In this document: piece by piece, positions 41,180-50,387 of the stretch | Numbering within the stretch: the stretch's first letter is position 1 | How the letters are laid out: every line of letters begins with the position of its first letter | From: Pseudoflavonifractor sp964504285 | GTDB lineage: Bacteria; Bacillota; Clostridia; Oscillospirales; Oscillospiraceae | Assembly: GCA_964504285.1 (NCBI GenBank) | Contig: CAZDDZ010000003.1 | Coordinates: 1-64,000, forward strand | Direction: 5' to 3' | DNA: 64,000 bases | The notes under the pieces: generated by a model | The model's input: only the letters and a program-made list of their open reading frames with translations | Database searches by the model: none | What the model was told of the DNA's origin: nothing | Translations under genes and position numbers: made by a program

Positions 41180-43152
41180 TGGCCATCGTCAAAATGCGGC
41201 GGCTGCGGGTCATAGCCCTCGGGGAGGAGCGGGATGAATTGCTCCAGCAGCTGCTCCATGTGGGCTGCGTGGAGGTCACCGAGCCGGAGGGGAAGCTTTC
41301 TGACCCGGAATGGGCCGCCCTGCTGCACCGGGATGCGTCCTCGCTGGGCGATGTAAAGAGCAAAGCCACGGCCGTAAACAGCGCACTGGAGGCTTTGCGC
41401 AAATACGCGCCGGTAAAGAGCGGGCTCTTTACCCTGCGGGAGACCGTCAAGGAGTCCGAATTTTTAAGCTCCGCTACACTAAACACCGCCCTGAAACAAG
41501 CCGCTGAAATTAACGACCGGGTTCAGCGGGTCTCCCAGCTCTTTACCCAGGAAAACCGCCTGACGGGCCAGCGGGCCAGTTTGGTACCCTGGACGGGGTT
41601 GGATTTACCTCTGGACACCAAGAGCACTGAGCACGCCGTCATCATGTTCGCCGTCTGCCCCGCCGGGGTAGACTTGGCGGAGGTGCGCACGGCACTGTCC
41701 GATGCCGCACCCTCTGCCGAGCTGTTTGAGGCAAGTACCGATAAGGAGCTGCACTTTCTCCTGCTGGTCTGCCATCAGGCCGAGCGGGAGGCGGTTAACG
41801 AAACCGTAAAGCCCTATGGATTTTCTAGCACCTCTTTTAAGGAATTTACCGGTACAGCCAGTGAAAACATTGCCCGTATTGACGACCGGCTGGCATCTAT
41901 CGTTGCCGAGCGGGAGGCCGTTACCGGTGAAATTGCCACCTATTCCGACTGCCGCCAGTCTCTGCGCGTCTGCGCCGACCGGCTGGGAACCGAGCAGTCT
42001 AAGGAGGCGGCCCGGGAGCGTCTTTTAACCAACGGGACAATTTTTTTCCTGGAAGGCTGGATTACCGAGCCGGGTCTGCCCCGCGCCGAGGAGGTGCTCT
42101 CCCAATTTTCCTGCGCGTGGGAGACGGCGGAGCCCGAGGAGGAAGAGGAGCCCCCGGTACTCCTCCACAATCCCCACTGGATGAACCCCATTAACATGGT
42201 CACCGAGATGTACTCCATGCCCGCCTATCGGGGGATTGACCCCAACCCGCTGATTTTCTTCACGTTCTTGTTTTTCTTCGGGTTTATGTTCGCGGACGTG
42301 GCCTACGGCATTATTATCTGGCTGGTATGCTTTCTCATCACCAAAAAATATAACCCAAAGTACACCATGGGCTATATGTTCCGGCTGGGACAGTATATGG
42401 GCATATCCACCTTTATCTGCGGCATCTTCACCGGCGGCTTCTTCGGCGATGTAATTCCCAAGTTTGCTCAGCAGATGCTGGGTATCGCGCCGACCGAGCT
42501 TCCTCAGTGGCTCCAGACCTTTAATAACGGTATTGTGGTGAACCCCATCACCTCCCCCATGAACGCGCTGATTTTGGCCATCGCCATCGGTGTGGTGCAT
42601 CTCCTGTTCGGTCAGTGCATCCACATCTATATGGGCTTCCGGGACGGAAACGTCATGGACGCGCTGCTGGATGTGGTGCCCTGGTGGCTCTTTTTTGCCA
42701 GCATTGGTCTTGTGGCCGCGGGCTTCCCCTGGTGGAGCATCCTCATTGGCTGTCTCCTGCTGGTGGTCACCCAGGGTCACAGCAAGCGCGGCTTCTTTGG
42801 AAAGCTGATGGGCGGTGTGGCAAGCCTCTACGACGTGACCGCCTGGCTCTCGGACATTCTCTCCTACTCCCGCCTGATGGCGCTGATGCTGGCCACCTCG
42901 GTTATTGCCAGCGTTATGAATACCCTGGGTACCTTGGGCGGCATGACCATACCGGGCATTATCATGTTTGTGCTGGTCTTTATCGTCGGCCATGTGTTTA
43001 ACATCGGCGTAAATATTATCGGCACCTACGTCCACGCGGCTCGTCTGGAATATCTGGAGTTCTTCAGCAAGTTCTACCAGGAGGGCGGCACAGCCTTCCG
43101 TCCCCTGTCCTATAAGACCAAATATGTGGATATTATCGAGGAGGAAAACTAA
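41179..43152 (+). CDS. ntpI: V-type ATPase subunit I (a subunit)
   Basis: A 657-residue protein with a cytoplasmic N-terminal half (about 1-340) binding the stators and a membrane half with seven to eight helices beginning at PLIFFTFLFFFGFMFADVAYG. The SDILSYSRLMALMLATSVIA helix holds the conserved Arg needed for ion transfer next to the K ring. The GGFFGD and HVFNIGVNIIGTYVHAARLEYLEFFSKFY stretches are family signatures. Confidence 0.95.
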   Translation: MAIVKMRRLRVIALGEERDELLQQLLHVGCVEVTEPEGKLSDPEWAALLHRDASSLGDVKSKATAVNSALEALRKYAPVKSGLFTLRETVKESEFLSSATLNTALKQAAEINDRVQRVSQLFTQENRLTGQRASLVPWTGLDLPLDTKSTEHAVIMFAVCPAGVDLAEVRTALSDAAPSAELFEASTDKELHFLLLVCHQAEREAVNETVKPYGFSSTSFKEFTGTASENIARIDDRLASIVAEREAVTGEIATYSDCRQSLRVCADRLGTEQSKEAARERLLTNGTIFFLEGWITEPGLPRAEEVLSQFSCAWETAEPEEEEEPPVLLHNPHWMNPINMVTEMYSMPAYRGIDPNPLIFFTFLFFFGFMFADVAYGIIIWLVCFLITKKYNPKYTMGYMFRLGQYMGISTFICGIFTGGFFGDVIPKFAQQMLGIAPTELPQWLQTFNNGIVVNPITSPMNALILAIAIGVVHLLFGQCIHIYMGFRDGNVMDALLDVVPWWLFFASIGLVAAGFPWWSILIGCLLLVVTQGHSKRGFFGKLMGGVASLYDVTAWLSDILSYSRLMALMLATSVIASVMNTLGTLGGMTIPGIIMFVLVFIVGHVFNIGVNIIGTYVHAARLEYLEFFSKFYQEGGTAFRPLSYKTKYVDIIEEEN

Positions 43153-43153
43153 C

Positions 43154-43636
43154 ATGAATTTGGAAAACCTAATTGGTACCGGCATCGCTTTTATCGGTGC
43201 CTGCTTGGCGGTCGGTATGTCCTGCGCCGGCTCCGGCCGTGGCGTGGGTATTGCGGGCGAGGCCGCTGCCGGCGTTGTCTCCGAGGACCCCAGCAAATTC
43301 TCCAAAACCCTGATTCTTCAGCTGCTCCCCGGCACCCAGGGCCTTTACGGACTGGTTATCTGGTTCTGGGCCATTTTTAACATGGGTCTGCTAAACGGCG
43401 TGCCCTCCCTGTCCTTTGGCGCGGGCATCGCCGTCTTTGGTGCCTGCCTGCCCATGGCCATCGGCGGCTACGTTACCGCTGTTGCACAGGGTCGCTGCGC
43501 CGCCGCCGGTATCGGCATCGTAGCCAAGCGCCCCGAGGAAGCTTCTAAGGGTATCCTCATGGCCCTGATGGTGGAGTTCTACGCCATCCTCTGCCTGCTG
43601 GCCTCCTTCCTGATGATCTTCTTCTTCACGGCTTGA
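43154..43636 (+). CDS. ntpK: V-type ATPase subunit K (rotor ring proteolipid)
   Basis: A 160-residue four-helix duplicated proteolipid. The ion-binding Glu is E141 in MVEFYAIL. The residues that form the Na+ site in E. hirae NtpK are all present: L58, T61, Q62 and Y65 in LLPGTQGLYG, and Q112 in VAQGR. This predicts a Na+-coupled ring; it is a sequence-based inference. The ATG at 43154 begins two bases after the ntpI stop codon; an open frame extends upstream inside ntpI. Confidence 0.95.
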   Translation: MNLENLIGTGIAFIGACLAVGMSCAGSGRGVGIAGEAAAGVVSEDPSKFSKTLILQLLPGTQGLYGLVIWFWAIFNMGLLNGVPSLSFGAGIAVFGACLPMAIGGYVTAVAQGRCAAAGIGIVAKRPEEASKGILMALMVEFYAILCLLASFLMIFFFTA

Positions 43637-43646
43637 GGAGCGCAAT

Positions 43647-44333
43647 ATGAACGGAATCGAAAAAATTACCGGGCGCATCGAGGGCGACGCCCAGCGGGAA
43701 ATTGACGGCATCCTCGCCGAAGCCCGCGACCAGGCAAACGAGATTACCGCCCGGTATCAGGCACAGGCCGAGAAGGAGGCCGCCGACCTGGTCCGCCGGG
43801 GCGAGCAGGCAGCCGACGAGCGCTGCGAGCGGCTGGAGAGCGTGGCTCAGCTTGAAGCCAAAAAGCTCATTCTGGCTGCCAAGCAGGACATGCTGGACAA
43901 GACCTTTGACCGCGCCCTTCAAATGCTTACCGAGCTGCCCGACGAAGAATACATTGCACTTTTGGCCGCACTGGTGGTCAAGGCGGCTGTCACCGGCCGG
44001 GAGCAGGTCATTTTCTCCCCCCGTGACCGCAACCGTGTAGGCAAGGCCGTGGTCACTCGCGCCAACGAAATTTTGGCCAAACAGGTGGCTCCCAAGCTCC
44101 CTGATGAGCTGACCGACACCAAGGCCGGGGCGTTTCTCGACAAGGTGGTTACCCGTTCCTCCGCCATTCTGGCGGGTACCGGTATGCTCACACTGGCCGA
44201 GGGTACCCGCGCCATGAAGGGCGGCGTGATTTTGGCCGACGGCGATGTGGAAACCAACTGCTCCTTCGAGACTTTGGTGCGCCTGCTTCGGAACGAAATG
44301 GCCGGACAGGTGGCCGGGGCACTGTTTGACTAG
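43647..44333 (+). CDS. ntpE: V-type ATPase subunit E (peripheral stalk)
   Basis: A 228-residue stator protein with a long N-terminal coiled coil (EGDAQREIDGILAEARDQAN) and a globular C-terminal domain ending GTRAMKGGVILADGDVETNCSFE, a conserved pattern in subunit E (GG.... ....N.. f). A GAGGAG site overlaps the end of ntpK. Confidence 0.93.
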   Translation: MNGIEKITGRIEGDAQREIDGILAEARDQANEITARYQAQAEKEAADLVRRGEQAADERCERLESVAQLEAKKLILAAKQDMLDKTFDRALQMLTELPDEEYIALLAALVVKAAVTGREQVIFSPRDRNRVGKAVVTRANEILAKQVAPKLPDELTDTKAGAFLDKVVTRSSAILAGTGMLTLAEGTRAMKGGVILADGDVETNCSFETLVRLLRNEMAGQVAGALFD

Positions 44334-44365
44334 AGCCAAAAAAGTAAGCGAAGGGGGGAACGATT

Positions 44366-45364
44366 TTGCCACGGGTAAAAGACACTGACTACCTGTTCCT
44401 GTCCACCCGCATTAAGTCCCTGGAGCGAAACCTCCTCACCAAGGAGCGCATGGAGCACATGCTGGAAGCACGCACCGTGGAGGAGAGCGCAAAGGTGCTC
44501 TCCGAGTGCGGATACGCCGACATGACCCATGTAACGCTGGACGAGCTGGACGTGGTGCTGGCACGGCAGCGGGAGCTGTTGTTCCACGACCTGTCTACCA
44601 GCGCGCCGGACAAGAACATTCTGGATGTATTTAAAATCAAATATGACTACCATAACCTCAAGGTACTCCTCAAGGCCGAGGCCATGGGCACCGACGCCGA
44701 GCGTCTGCTGGTAGATACCGGACGGGTGCCTGTAAAGGAACTTGCCGAAAAGGTGCGTGCAACCGACCTACGGGGTCTGCCCTCCGTGCTCCAGTCCGCC
44801 GCCGTGGACGCCCGGGAAATGCTGGGTACCACCGGTGATCCTCAGCTGGCCGACTTTGTGCTAGACAGAGCCTATTTTAAAGACATGGCCGAGCTGGCCC
44901 GCCGCTCGGAGAGCGCGTTTTTAGTGGGGTATGTCCGCATTCTGGTGGACGCGGCCAATCTGCGCAGCGTCGTGCGCACCCTGCGCATGGGCAAGGGCGC
45001 CGATTTTATGAAAAGTGTTTTGTTCACGGGGGGCAATGTGGATGTAAACCGCATTCTCTCCTCGGTGTCCTCCGGCGGCTCTTTAGAGGAGCTGTTTGCT
45101 ACCTCTGCCCTTCGTCCCGCCGCTGAGGCGGGTACCGCGGCAGTGGCTGGCGGCGGATTGACCCGGTTTGAAAAGTTCTGCGATGACGCGGTCAATTCCT
45201 ATCTGTCCAGGGCGAAGTATGTGGCCTTTGGCGAAGCGCCTCTGGTGGGCTATTTGGCCGCCAAGGAGAACGAGTTTACCACTGTGCGTATTATTCTCTC
45301 CGGCCGTCTGGCCGGACTGGACGCCGACATCATCCGGGAAAGGCTGCGTGATTCTTATGTCTAA
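44366..45364 (+). CDS. ntpC: V-type ATPase subunit C (d subunit, central stalk)
   Basis: A 332-residue protein of the vATP-synt_AC39 family that caps the K ring and holds the central stalk. Features: an N-terminal YLFLSTRIKSLERNLLT segment, DVFKIKYDYHNLKVLLKA, and the C-terminal KENEFTTVRIILSGRLAGLD. The start is TTG at 44366 about seven bases after AGGGGGGAA. It overlaps ntpG by eight bases. Confidence 0.92.
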   Translation: MPRVKDTDYLFLSTRIKSLERNLLTKERMEHMLEARTVEESAKVLSECGYADMTHVTLDELDVVLARQRELLFHDLSTSAPDKNILDVFKIKYDYHNLKVLLKAEAMGTDAERLLVDTGRVPVKELAEKVRATDLRGLPSVLQSAAVDAREMLGTTGDPQLADFVLDRAYFKDMAELARRSESAFLVGYVRILVDAANLRSVVRTLRMGKGADFMKSVLFTGGNVDVNRILSSVSSGGSLEELFATSALRPAAEAGTAAVAGGGLTRFEKFCDDAVNSYLSRAKYVAFGEAPLVGYLAAKENEFTTVRIILSGRLAGLDADIIRERLRDSYV

Positions 45365-45671
45365 CTGGAAGATTGCCGTTCTGGGTGACCGGGAGAGTGT
45401 GTTGGGCTTTAAGGCGCTGGGGCTGGACGTTTTTTCCGCCGAGACGGTGGACGAGGCACGCGCCACCCTCCATCGCCTTGCAAAGGAGAGCTACGCCGTT
45501 ATCTATCTCACCGAGGCGTATGCCGCCAAGATGGAAGCCGACGTAATGCGCTATAAGGACGACTTAACCCCCGCCATTATCCTCATTCCCGGCAAGAGCG
45601 GAAGCCTTGGCATCGGCATGGCCAACGTAAAAAAGTCGGTGGAACGCGCAGTGGGCGCGGATATACTATAA
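45357..45671 (+). CDS. ntpG: V-type ATPase subunit F (central stalk)
   Basis: A 104-residue Rossmann-like protein (MSNWKIAVLGDRESVLGFKALG; YAVIYLTEAYA; IILIPGKSGSLGIGM), matching subunit F, called NtpG in E. hirae. The ATG at 45357 lies inside the end of ntpC. A long 224-nt structured gap follows before ntpA. Confidence 0.93.
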   Translation: MSNWKIAVLGDRESVLGFKALGLDVFSAETVDEARATLHRLAKESYAVIYLTEAYAAKMEADVMRYKDDLTPAIILIPGKSGSLGIGMANVKKSVERAVGADIL

Positions 45672-45895
45672 GCGCGGAGCGCCCGTGAGCAGGCAGATAA
45701 GACATGGAGCGGAACGAAAAAGCGGAAGCCCACAACGTGGGCGGACGATTTTTTGTGCAGTCGCAATGGCTTATCTGCCGTTGCGGAGGGCGAGGAGCGT
45801 GATATCTTTAAGCGCGAGGGTAGGCGCACAGGGAGGCGATGTCCCCATCGCCCCGAGCATTTTCAAATTTACCCTTTGAAAGAAGGTTGACGTAT
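45672..45895 (+). promoter_or_regulatory. Structured gap between ntpG and ntpA
   Basis: Apart from this gap, genes of the operon are spaced by at most about 30 bases. It contains a long-range 10-bp stem (GGCAGATAAG 45692-45701 with CTTATCTGCC 45770-45779) enclosing a hairpin GCCCAC-AAC-GTGGGC (45728-45742) and a T-run (45750-45754) preceded by A-runs near 45717. It could be a partial terminator/attenuator setting the ratio of stalk and catalytic subunits, or an inserted palindromic repeat. Confidence 0.5.
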
Positions 45896-47671
45896 TTGAG
45901 CGGAAAAATCGTAAAGGTCTCCGGCCCGCTGGTGGTTGCCACCGGACTGGCCGACGCAAATATGGCCGACGTGGTTCGCGTAGGCGACCAGCGTCTGATT
46001 GGTGAAATCCTGACCATGAATGGCGACTCGGCCTCCATTCAGGTCTACGAGGAGACCTCCGGCCTGGGCCCGGGCGCAGTGGTGGAGACCACCGGCTACC
46101 CCCTATCGGTAGAGCTGGGACCCGGCCTGATTGAGAATATCTACGACGGAATTCAGCGCCCCCTGGAGGAAATCATGAAGCTTGCCGGCGCGACCATTCA
46201 GCGCGGCATGGAGGTTCCCGCCCTGTCTCGGGAGAAGAAATGGAGCTTTGTCCCCACGGTTCAGCCCGGGGCGAAGGTAGCCGGGGGCGACGTAATCGGT
46301 ACTGTGCAGGAGACCCCTGTGGTACTCCATAAAATTATGGTGCCTATGGGCATGAGCGGCACCCTCGAAAAAATCGATGGCGGACAGTTTACCGTTGCCG
46401 ATACGGTTGCCGTTTTGAAGGATGACAACGGTAATACCCATAATCTGACCATGATGCAGAAGTGGCCGGTGCGCCGCGGCCGCCCCTATAAGCAGAAGTA
46501 TCCCCCCACCGCACCCCTCTGCTCCGGTCAGCGTATTATTGACACCATGTTCCCCATCGCCAAAGGCGGCACCGCCGCCGTTCCCGGCCCCTTCGGCTCG
46601 GGCAAGACGGTGGTGCAGCACCAGCTGGCCAAGTGGGCCGACGTGGATATTGTCATCTACATCGGCTGCGGTGAGCGCGGTAACGAAATGACCGACGTGC
46701 TCCGGGAGTTCCCCGAGCTGAAGGACCCCCGCACCGGCGAGAGCCTGATGAAGCGCACCGTGCTGATTGCCAACACCTCCGACATGCCCGTGGCTGCCCG
46801 TGAGGCCAGTATTTACACCGGCATTACCATTGCCGAGTATTTCCGCGACATGGGCTACGACGTGGCGGTTATCGCCGACTCTACCTCCCGCTGGGCCGAG
46901 GCGCTCCGCGAGATGTCCGGCCGTCTGGAGGAAATGCCCGGTGAGGAGGGCTACCCCGCCTACCTTTCCTCCCGCCTGGCGCAGTTCTACGAGCGGGCGG
47001 GCAGCGTGTCCTGCATCGGTGACCACGGCGAGCGCCGTGGCTCCCTCACCGCCGTGGGCGCGGTCTCCCCTCCGGGCGGCGACCTGTCCGAGCCGGTAAG
47101 TCAGGCCACCATGCGAATTGTCAAGGTGTTCTGGGCCCTGGACGCGCAGCTGGCCTACCGCCGTCACTTCCCTGCCATTAACTGGCTCAACTCTTACTCC
47201 CTGTATCTGGACAGTCTAAAGGGCTGGTTTGACGAGCATTTGGGCAAGGGCTTCCTGCGGAACCGCGATAAGGCGATGAGCATCCTCCAGGAGGAGGCCA
47301 GCCTGAACGAAATTGTGCAGCTTGTCGGTAAGGACTCTCTGTCCCCCGCCGACCAGCTCACTCTGGAGACCGCCAAGATGATTCGGGAGGACTTCCTCCA
47401 GCAGAACGCCTTTGTGGACATTGACAGCTATTCCAGCTATGACCGTCAGGACAAGCTGATGGGCCTCATTTTAGAGTACGACAAGCTTTGCCGCGCCGCC
47501 ATTGAGAAGAAGGCGCCCACTGCCGAGCTCTTTGAAATTCCTGCCCGTGAGTCCATTGGCCGCGCCAAGAGCGTGGAGGCCGACGCCTATGTGAGCGCGT
47601 ATGCCGAAATCAGCACCGCCATGGAGCGGGAAATTGCCGCCGTCGCGGAGAAGGGAGGGCTTGAGGTATGA
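45896..47671 (+). CDS. ntpA: V-type ATPase catalytic subunit A
   Basis: A 591-residue catalytic subunit. The N-terminal barrel starts LSGKIVKVSGPLVVATGL. The bulge region specific to A subunits follows (about 110-190). The P-loop is PGPFGSGKTV near residue 230, with ADSTSRWAEALREMSGRLEE and the DYSSYDRQD-like C-terminal region. The start is TTG at 45896 after AGAAGG, giving the family length and N-terminus; an upstream in-frame ATG at 45839 is not supported by a ribosome site or homology. It overlaps ntpB by four bases. Confidence 0.95.
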   Translation: MSGKIVKVSGPLVVATGLADANMADVVRVGDQRLIGEILTMNGDSASIQVYEETSGLGPGAVVETTGYPLSVELGPGLIENIYDGIQRPLEEIMKLAGATIQRGMEVPALSREKKWSFVPTVQPGAKVAGGDVIGTVQETPVVLHKIMVPMGMSGTLEKIDGGQFTVADTVAVLKDDNGNTHNLTMMQKWPVRRGRPYKQKYPPTAPLCSGQRIIDTMFPIAKGGTAAVPGPFGSGKTVVQHQLAKWADVDIVIYIGCGERGNEMTDVLREFPELKDPRTGESLMKRTVLIANTSDMPVAAREASIYTGITIAEYFRDMGYDVAVIADSTSRWAEALREMSGRLEEMPGEEGYPAYLSSRLAQFYERAGSVSCIGDHGERRGSLTAVGAVSPPGGDLSEPVSQATMRIVKVFWALDAQLAYRRHFPAINWLNSYSLYLDSLKGWFDEHLGKGFLRNRDKAMSILQEEASLNEIVQLVGKDSLSPADQLTLETAKMIREDFLQQNAFVDIDSYSSYDRQDKLMGLILEYDKLCRAAIEKKAPTAELFEIPARESIGRAKSVEADAYVSAYAEISTAMEREIAAVAEKGGLEV

Positions 47672-49047
47672 TTCGAGAGTACAAAACGATTCAAGAGATC
47701 AACGGCCCTCTGATGATGGTGCGTAAGGTTCAGAATGTGACCTATGATGAGCTGGGCGAGATTGAGCTGCCCGACGGCTCCGTCCGCAGCTGCCGCGTGC
47801 TGGAGGTCAACGGCGATAACGCTGTGGTTCAGCTCTTTGAGGCCTCCGCCGGTATTAACCTCAAGGACTCCCGCGTCCGTTTCCTGGGGCACCCCCTGGA
47901 GCTGGCGGTGTCCGGCGATATGCTGGGCCGTGTCTTTAACGGCATGGGTCACCCCATCGACGGCGGTCCCGAGATTCTGGCCGAGGAGCGCCGGGACATT
48001 AACGGCCTGGCCATGAACCCCGCCGCCCGTGACTACCCCAACGAGTTTATTCAGACCGGTATTTCCTCCATTGACGGCCTGAACACCCTGGTGCGCGGCC
48101 AGAAGCTGCCTATTTTCTCCGGCTCGGGGCTGCCCCACGCTGCCCTGGCCGCACAGATTGCCCGTCAGGCCAAGGTGCTGGACGGGGCCAGTAACTTTGC
48201 CGTAGTATTCGCGGCTATCGGCATTACCTTTGAGGAATCCAACTTCTTTATCGAGGAGTTCCGCCGCACCGGCGCCATTGACCGTACCGTGCTGTTCACG
48301 AATCTGGCCAACGACCCCGCTGTCGAGCGTATTGCCACCCCCCGTATGGCGCTGACCGCTGCCGAGTATCTGGCCTTTGAGAAGGGGATGCATGTTCTGG
48401 TCATCATGACCGACATCACCAACTACGCCGAGGCGCTCCGCGAGGTCTCGGCCGCCAAGAAGGAAGTGCCCGGCCGACGGGGCTATCCCGGCTACCTGTA
48501 CACCGACCTTGCCACCATGTACGAGCGGGCAGGCCGCCACCTGGGTAACGATGGCTCCATTACTATGATTCCCATCCTCACCATGCCCGAGGATGACAAG
48601 ACCCACCCCATCCCCGACCTCACCGGTTATATCACAGAGGGGCAGATTATCCTATCCCGCGAGTTATATCGGCGCGGCGTAATACCCCCTGTTGACGTTT
48701 TGCCCTCCCTTTCCCGTCTAAAGGACAAGGGCGTGGGCCCCGGCAAGACCCGCGAGGATCACGCCGGTACCATGAACCAGCTTTTTGCCGCCTACTCTAC
48801 GGGTAAGGAAATGAAGGAGCTTATGTCCATTCTGGGCGAAGCTGCCCTCTCCCCCACCGACCTGCTCTACGCCAAATTTGCCGATGAATTTGAGCGCCGC
48901 TACGTCTCTCAGGGCAGCGAGGAAAACCGCTCGATTATCGAAACCCTGGACTTGGGCTGGGAGCTTTTGAGCATCCTTCCCAAGGCTGAATTGAAGCGTA
49001 TTAAGCCGGAGCTGATTGAGAAATATCTCCCAAAAAAGGGGGAATAA
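47668..49047 (+). CDS. ntpB: V-type ATPase subunit B
   Basis: A 459-residue non-catalytic nucleotide-binding-fold subunit: YKTIQEINGPLMMV, GRVFNGMGHPIDGG, SSIDGLNTLVRGQKLPIFSG (degenerate P-loop FSGSGLPH) and MPEDDKTHPIPDLTGYITEGQ. It alternates with A in the hexamer. Confidence 0.97.
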   Translation: MIREYKTIQEINGPLMMVRKVQNVTYDELGEIELPDGSVRSCRVLEVNGDNAVVQLFEASAGINLKDSRVRFLGHPLELAVSGDMLGRVFNGMGHPIDGGPEILAEERRDINGLAMNPAARDYPNEFIQTGISSIDGLNTLVRGQKLPIFSGSGLPHAALAAQIARQAKVLDGASNFAVVFAAIGITFEESNFFIEEFRRTGAIDRTVLFTNLANDPAVERIATPRMALTAAEYLAFEKGMHVLVIMTDITNYAEALREVSAAKKEVPGRRGYPGYLYTDLATMYERAGRHLGNDGSITMIPILTMPEDDKTHPIPDLTGYITEGQIILSRELYRRGVIPPVDVLPSLSRLKDKGVGPGKTREDHAGTMNQLFAAYSTGKEMKELMSILGEAALSPTDLLYAKFADEFERRYVSQGSEENRSIIETLDLGWELLSILPKAELKRIKPELIEKYLPKKGE

Positions 49048-49050
49048 CCG

Positions 49051-49758
49051 ATGCCCGCTATTAACGTAAACCCGACCCGTATGGAGCTTACCCGGCTCAA
49101 GGGGCGGCTCAAGACCGCTACCCGGGGCCATAAGCTCCTGAAAGATAAGCGGGACGAGCTGATGAAGCAGTTTCTGGACGTGGTGCGGGAAAACCGCGCG
49201 CTGCGGCGCAAGGTGGAGGAGGGGCTTATGCGGGCCCACGGTTCCTTTACGGTGGCCTCCGCGCTCATGTCCAACGAAATGCTGGAGCAGTCCCTGCTCT
49301 ATCCCAAGCAGTCGGTGTCTCTGGACATGACCTTTCAGAACATCATGTCGGTGAATGTGCCGGAGTACCACTTTAAGACCAAAAGCGACAATTCCGGGGA
49401 GATTTACCCCTACGGCTTTGCCGCCACCTCCGGTGAGCTGGACGGCGCGGTGGATGCCTTGGCAAGCGTCTTTCAGGATATGCTGCGGCTGGCGCAGATT
49501 GAAAAGACCTCCCAGCTGCTGGCCGAGGAGATTGAAAAGACCAGAAGGCGGGTCAACGCCCTGGAGTATGTTAAAATCCCTCAAATGCAGGAGAGCATTA
49601 AGTATATCTCCATGAAGCTGGACGAAAACGAGCGCTCGGCTACCATTCGCCTGATGAAAGTCAAGGATATGCTGCTGGCCCAGGCTATTGAGGAAAAACG
49701 CAAGCTGGACGCCCAGGAGCTGGAAGCTTTTGGCGGACATTTGGCGGAAGAAGTATAA
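49051..49758 (+). CDS. ntpD: V-type ATPase subunit D (central shaft)
   Basis: A 235-residue long coiled-coil shaft protein with the N-terminal NVNPTRMELTRLKGRLKTA and LLKDKRDELMKQF signature and a C-terminal TRRRVNALEYVKIPQM helix. It ends the operon; the E. hirae H and J genes are not found downstream. A terminator follows. Confidence 0.95.
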   Translation: MPAINVNPTRMELTRLKGRLKTATRGHKLLKDKRDELMKQFLDVVRENRALRRKVEEGLMRAHGSFTVASALMSNEMLEQSLLYPKQSVSLDMTFQNIMSVNVPEYHFKTKSDNSGEIYPYGFAATSGELDGAVDALASVFQDMLRLAQIEKTSQLLAEEIEKTRRRVNALEYVKIPQMQESIKYISMKLDENERSATIRLMKVKDMLLAQAIEEKRKLDAQELEAFGGHLAEEV

Positions 49759-49761
49759 GAA

Positions 49762-49801
49762 AAAACCGCGGAGTCACCCAAACGGGCGGCTTCGCGGTTT
49801 T
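49762..49801. terminator. Bidirectional terminator after ntpD
   Basis: AAAACCGCG (49762-49770) pairs with CGCGGTTTT (49793-49801), with an inner partly paired stem. On the minus strand a T-run follows, so it also ends the convergent gene at 49851. Confidence 0.8.
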
Positions 49802-49850
49802 ATGTTTGTAACGGCGGCTGGGAAAGCGCTCCGCCATGGGCGGGGCTATG

Positions 49851-50387
49851 TTACGGCTTGCACACCGAGCAGGGGGCGTACCCCTGGTTTTTAGCGCTGG
49901 TGAGGGTGATGGAAATCTGGCTTTTGGAGAGATAACGGCAGCCGGAACGGTGGTATTTGCCGCCGGACTTGGTCACGTAGACGGTGGCTGCCTGAGGTTC
50001 TGCTTCCGCCGAGGGTGCGGGAGTGGGGGTGGCAGAAGGTACGACGGCAGGGAGCGCGTCGGTGGCTTTGCCCAGGGTTACGCTGCCGGTGGCGGAATCC
50101 CAGCTGATTTCCGCGTCAAACAGCTCGGCCACACGGCGGACGGGCAGGTAGGTGGTGCCGTTACCCGAAGGGTCGGTAAAGAGAACGGAGGTAGGGGCCT
50201 GATAACCGTTTTCCAGCAAGTAATCCTCCCCGGCAAAAAAGACCTGCACGCCGTTTTGGATTAGCCCTACCGTGTTAAACTCCACAGTCCCAACCGCGCC
50301 GGAAGCGGCCAGGGCAGTGACTCCGAAACCAAACAGTAAGGCTGTGGTCAGCATTCCTGCCAAAAATGCTGGGAGACGTTTTTTCAT
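49851..50387 (-). CDS. Secreted stalk-domain protein with C-terminal Cys/His motif
   Basis: A 178-residue exported protein. The signal peptide covers residues 1-28 (LPAFLAGMLTTALLFGFGVTALAA). A copper-amine-oxidase N-terminal-like (stalk) domain follows, TTYLPVRRVAELFDAEISWD, then a Pro/Ala linker. The C-terminus reads GGKYHRSGCRYLSKS ... YAPCSVCKP, a His-Cys-Cys-Cys arrangement seen at the ends of some secreted nuclease-related proteins and likely to bind zinc. No enzymatic domain is present. The function is unknown; a cell-wall or scaffold role is possible. Confidence 0.8.
   Translation of the reverse strand: MKKRLPAFLAGMLTTALLFGFGVTALAASGAVGTVEFNTVGLIQNGVQVFFAGEDYLLENGYQAPTSVLFTDPSGNGTTYLPVRRVAELFDAEISWDSATGSVTLGKATDALPAVVPSATPTPAPSAEAEPQAATVYVTKSGGKYHRSGCRYLSKSQISITLTSAKNQGYAPCSVCKP

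Noticed and set aside
46103..47167. Long minus-strand open frame opposite ntpA (and similar ones opposite ntpB and ntpI)
   Set aside because: All are shadows of strongly conserved V-ATPase genes in a GC-rich genome.
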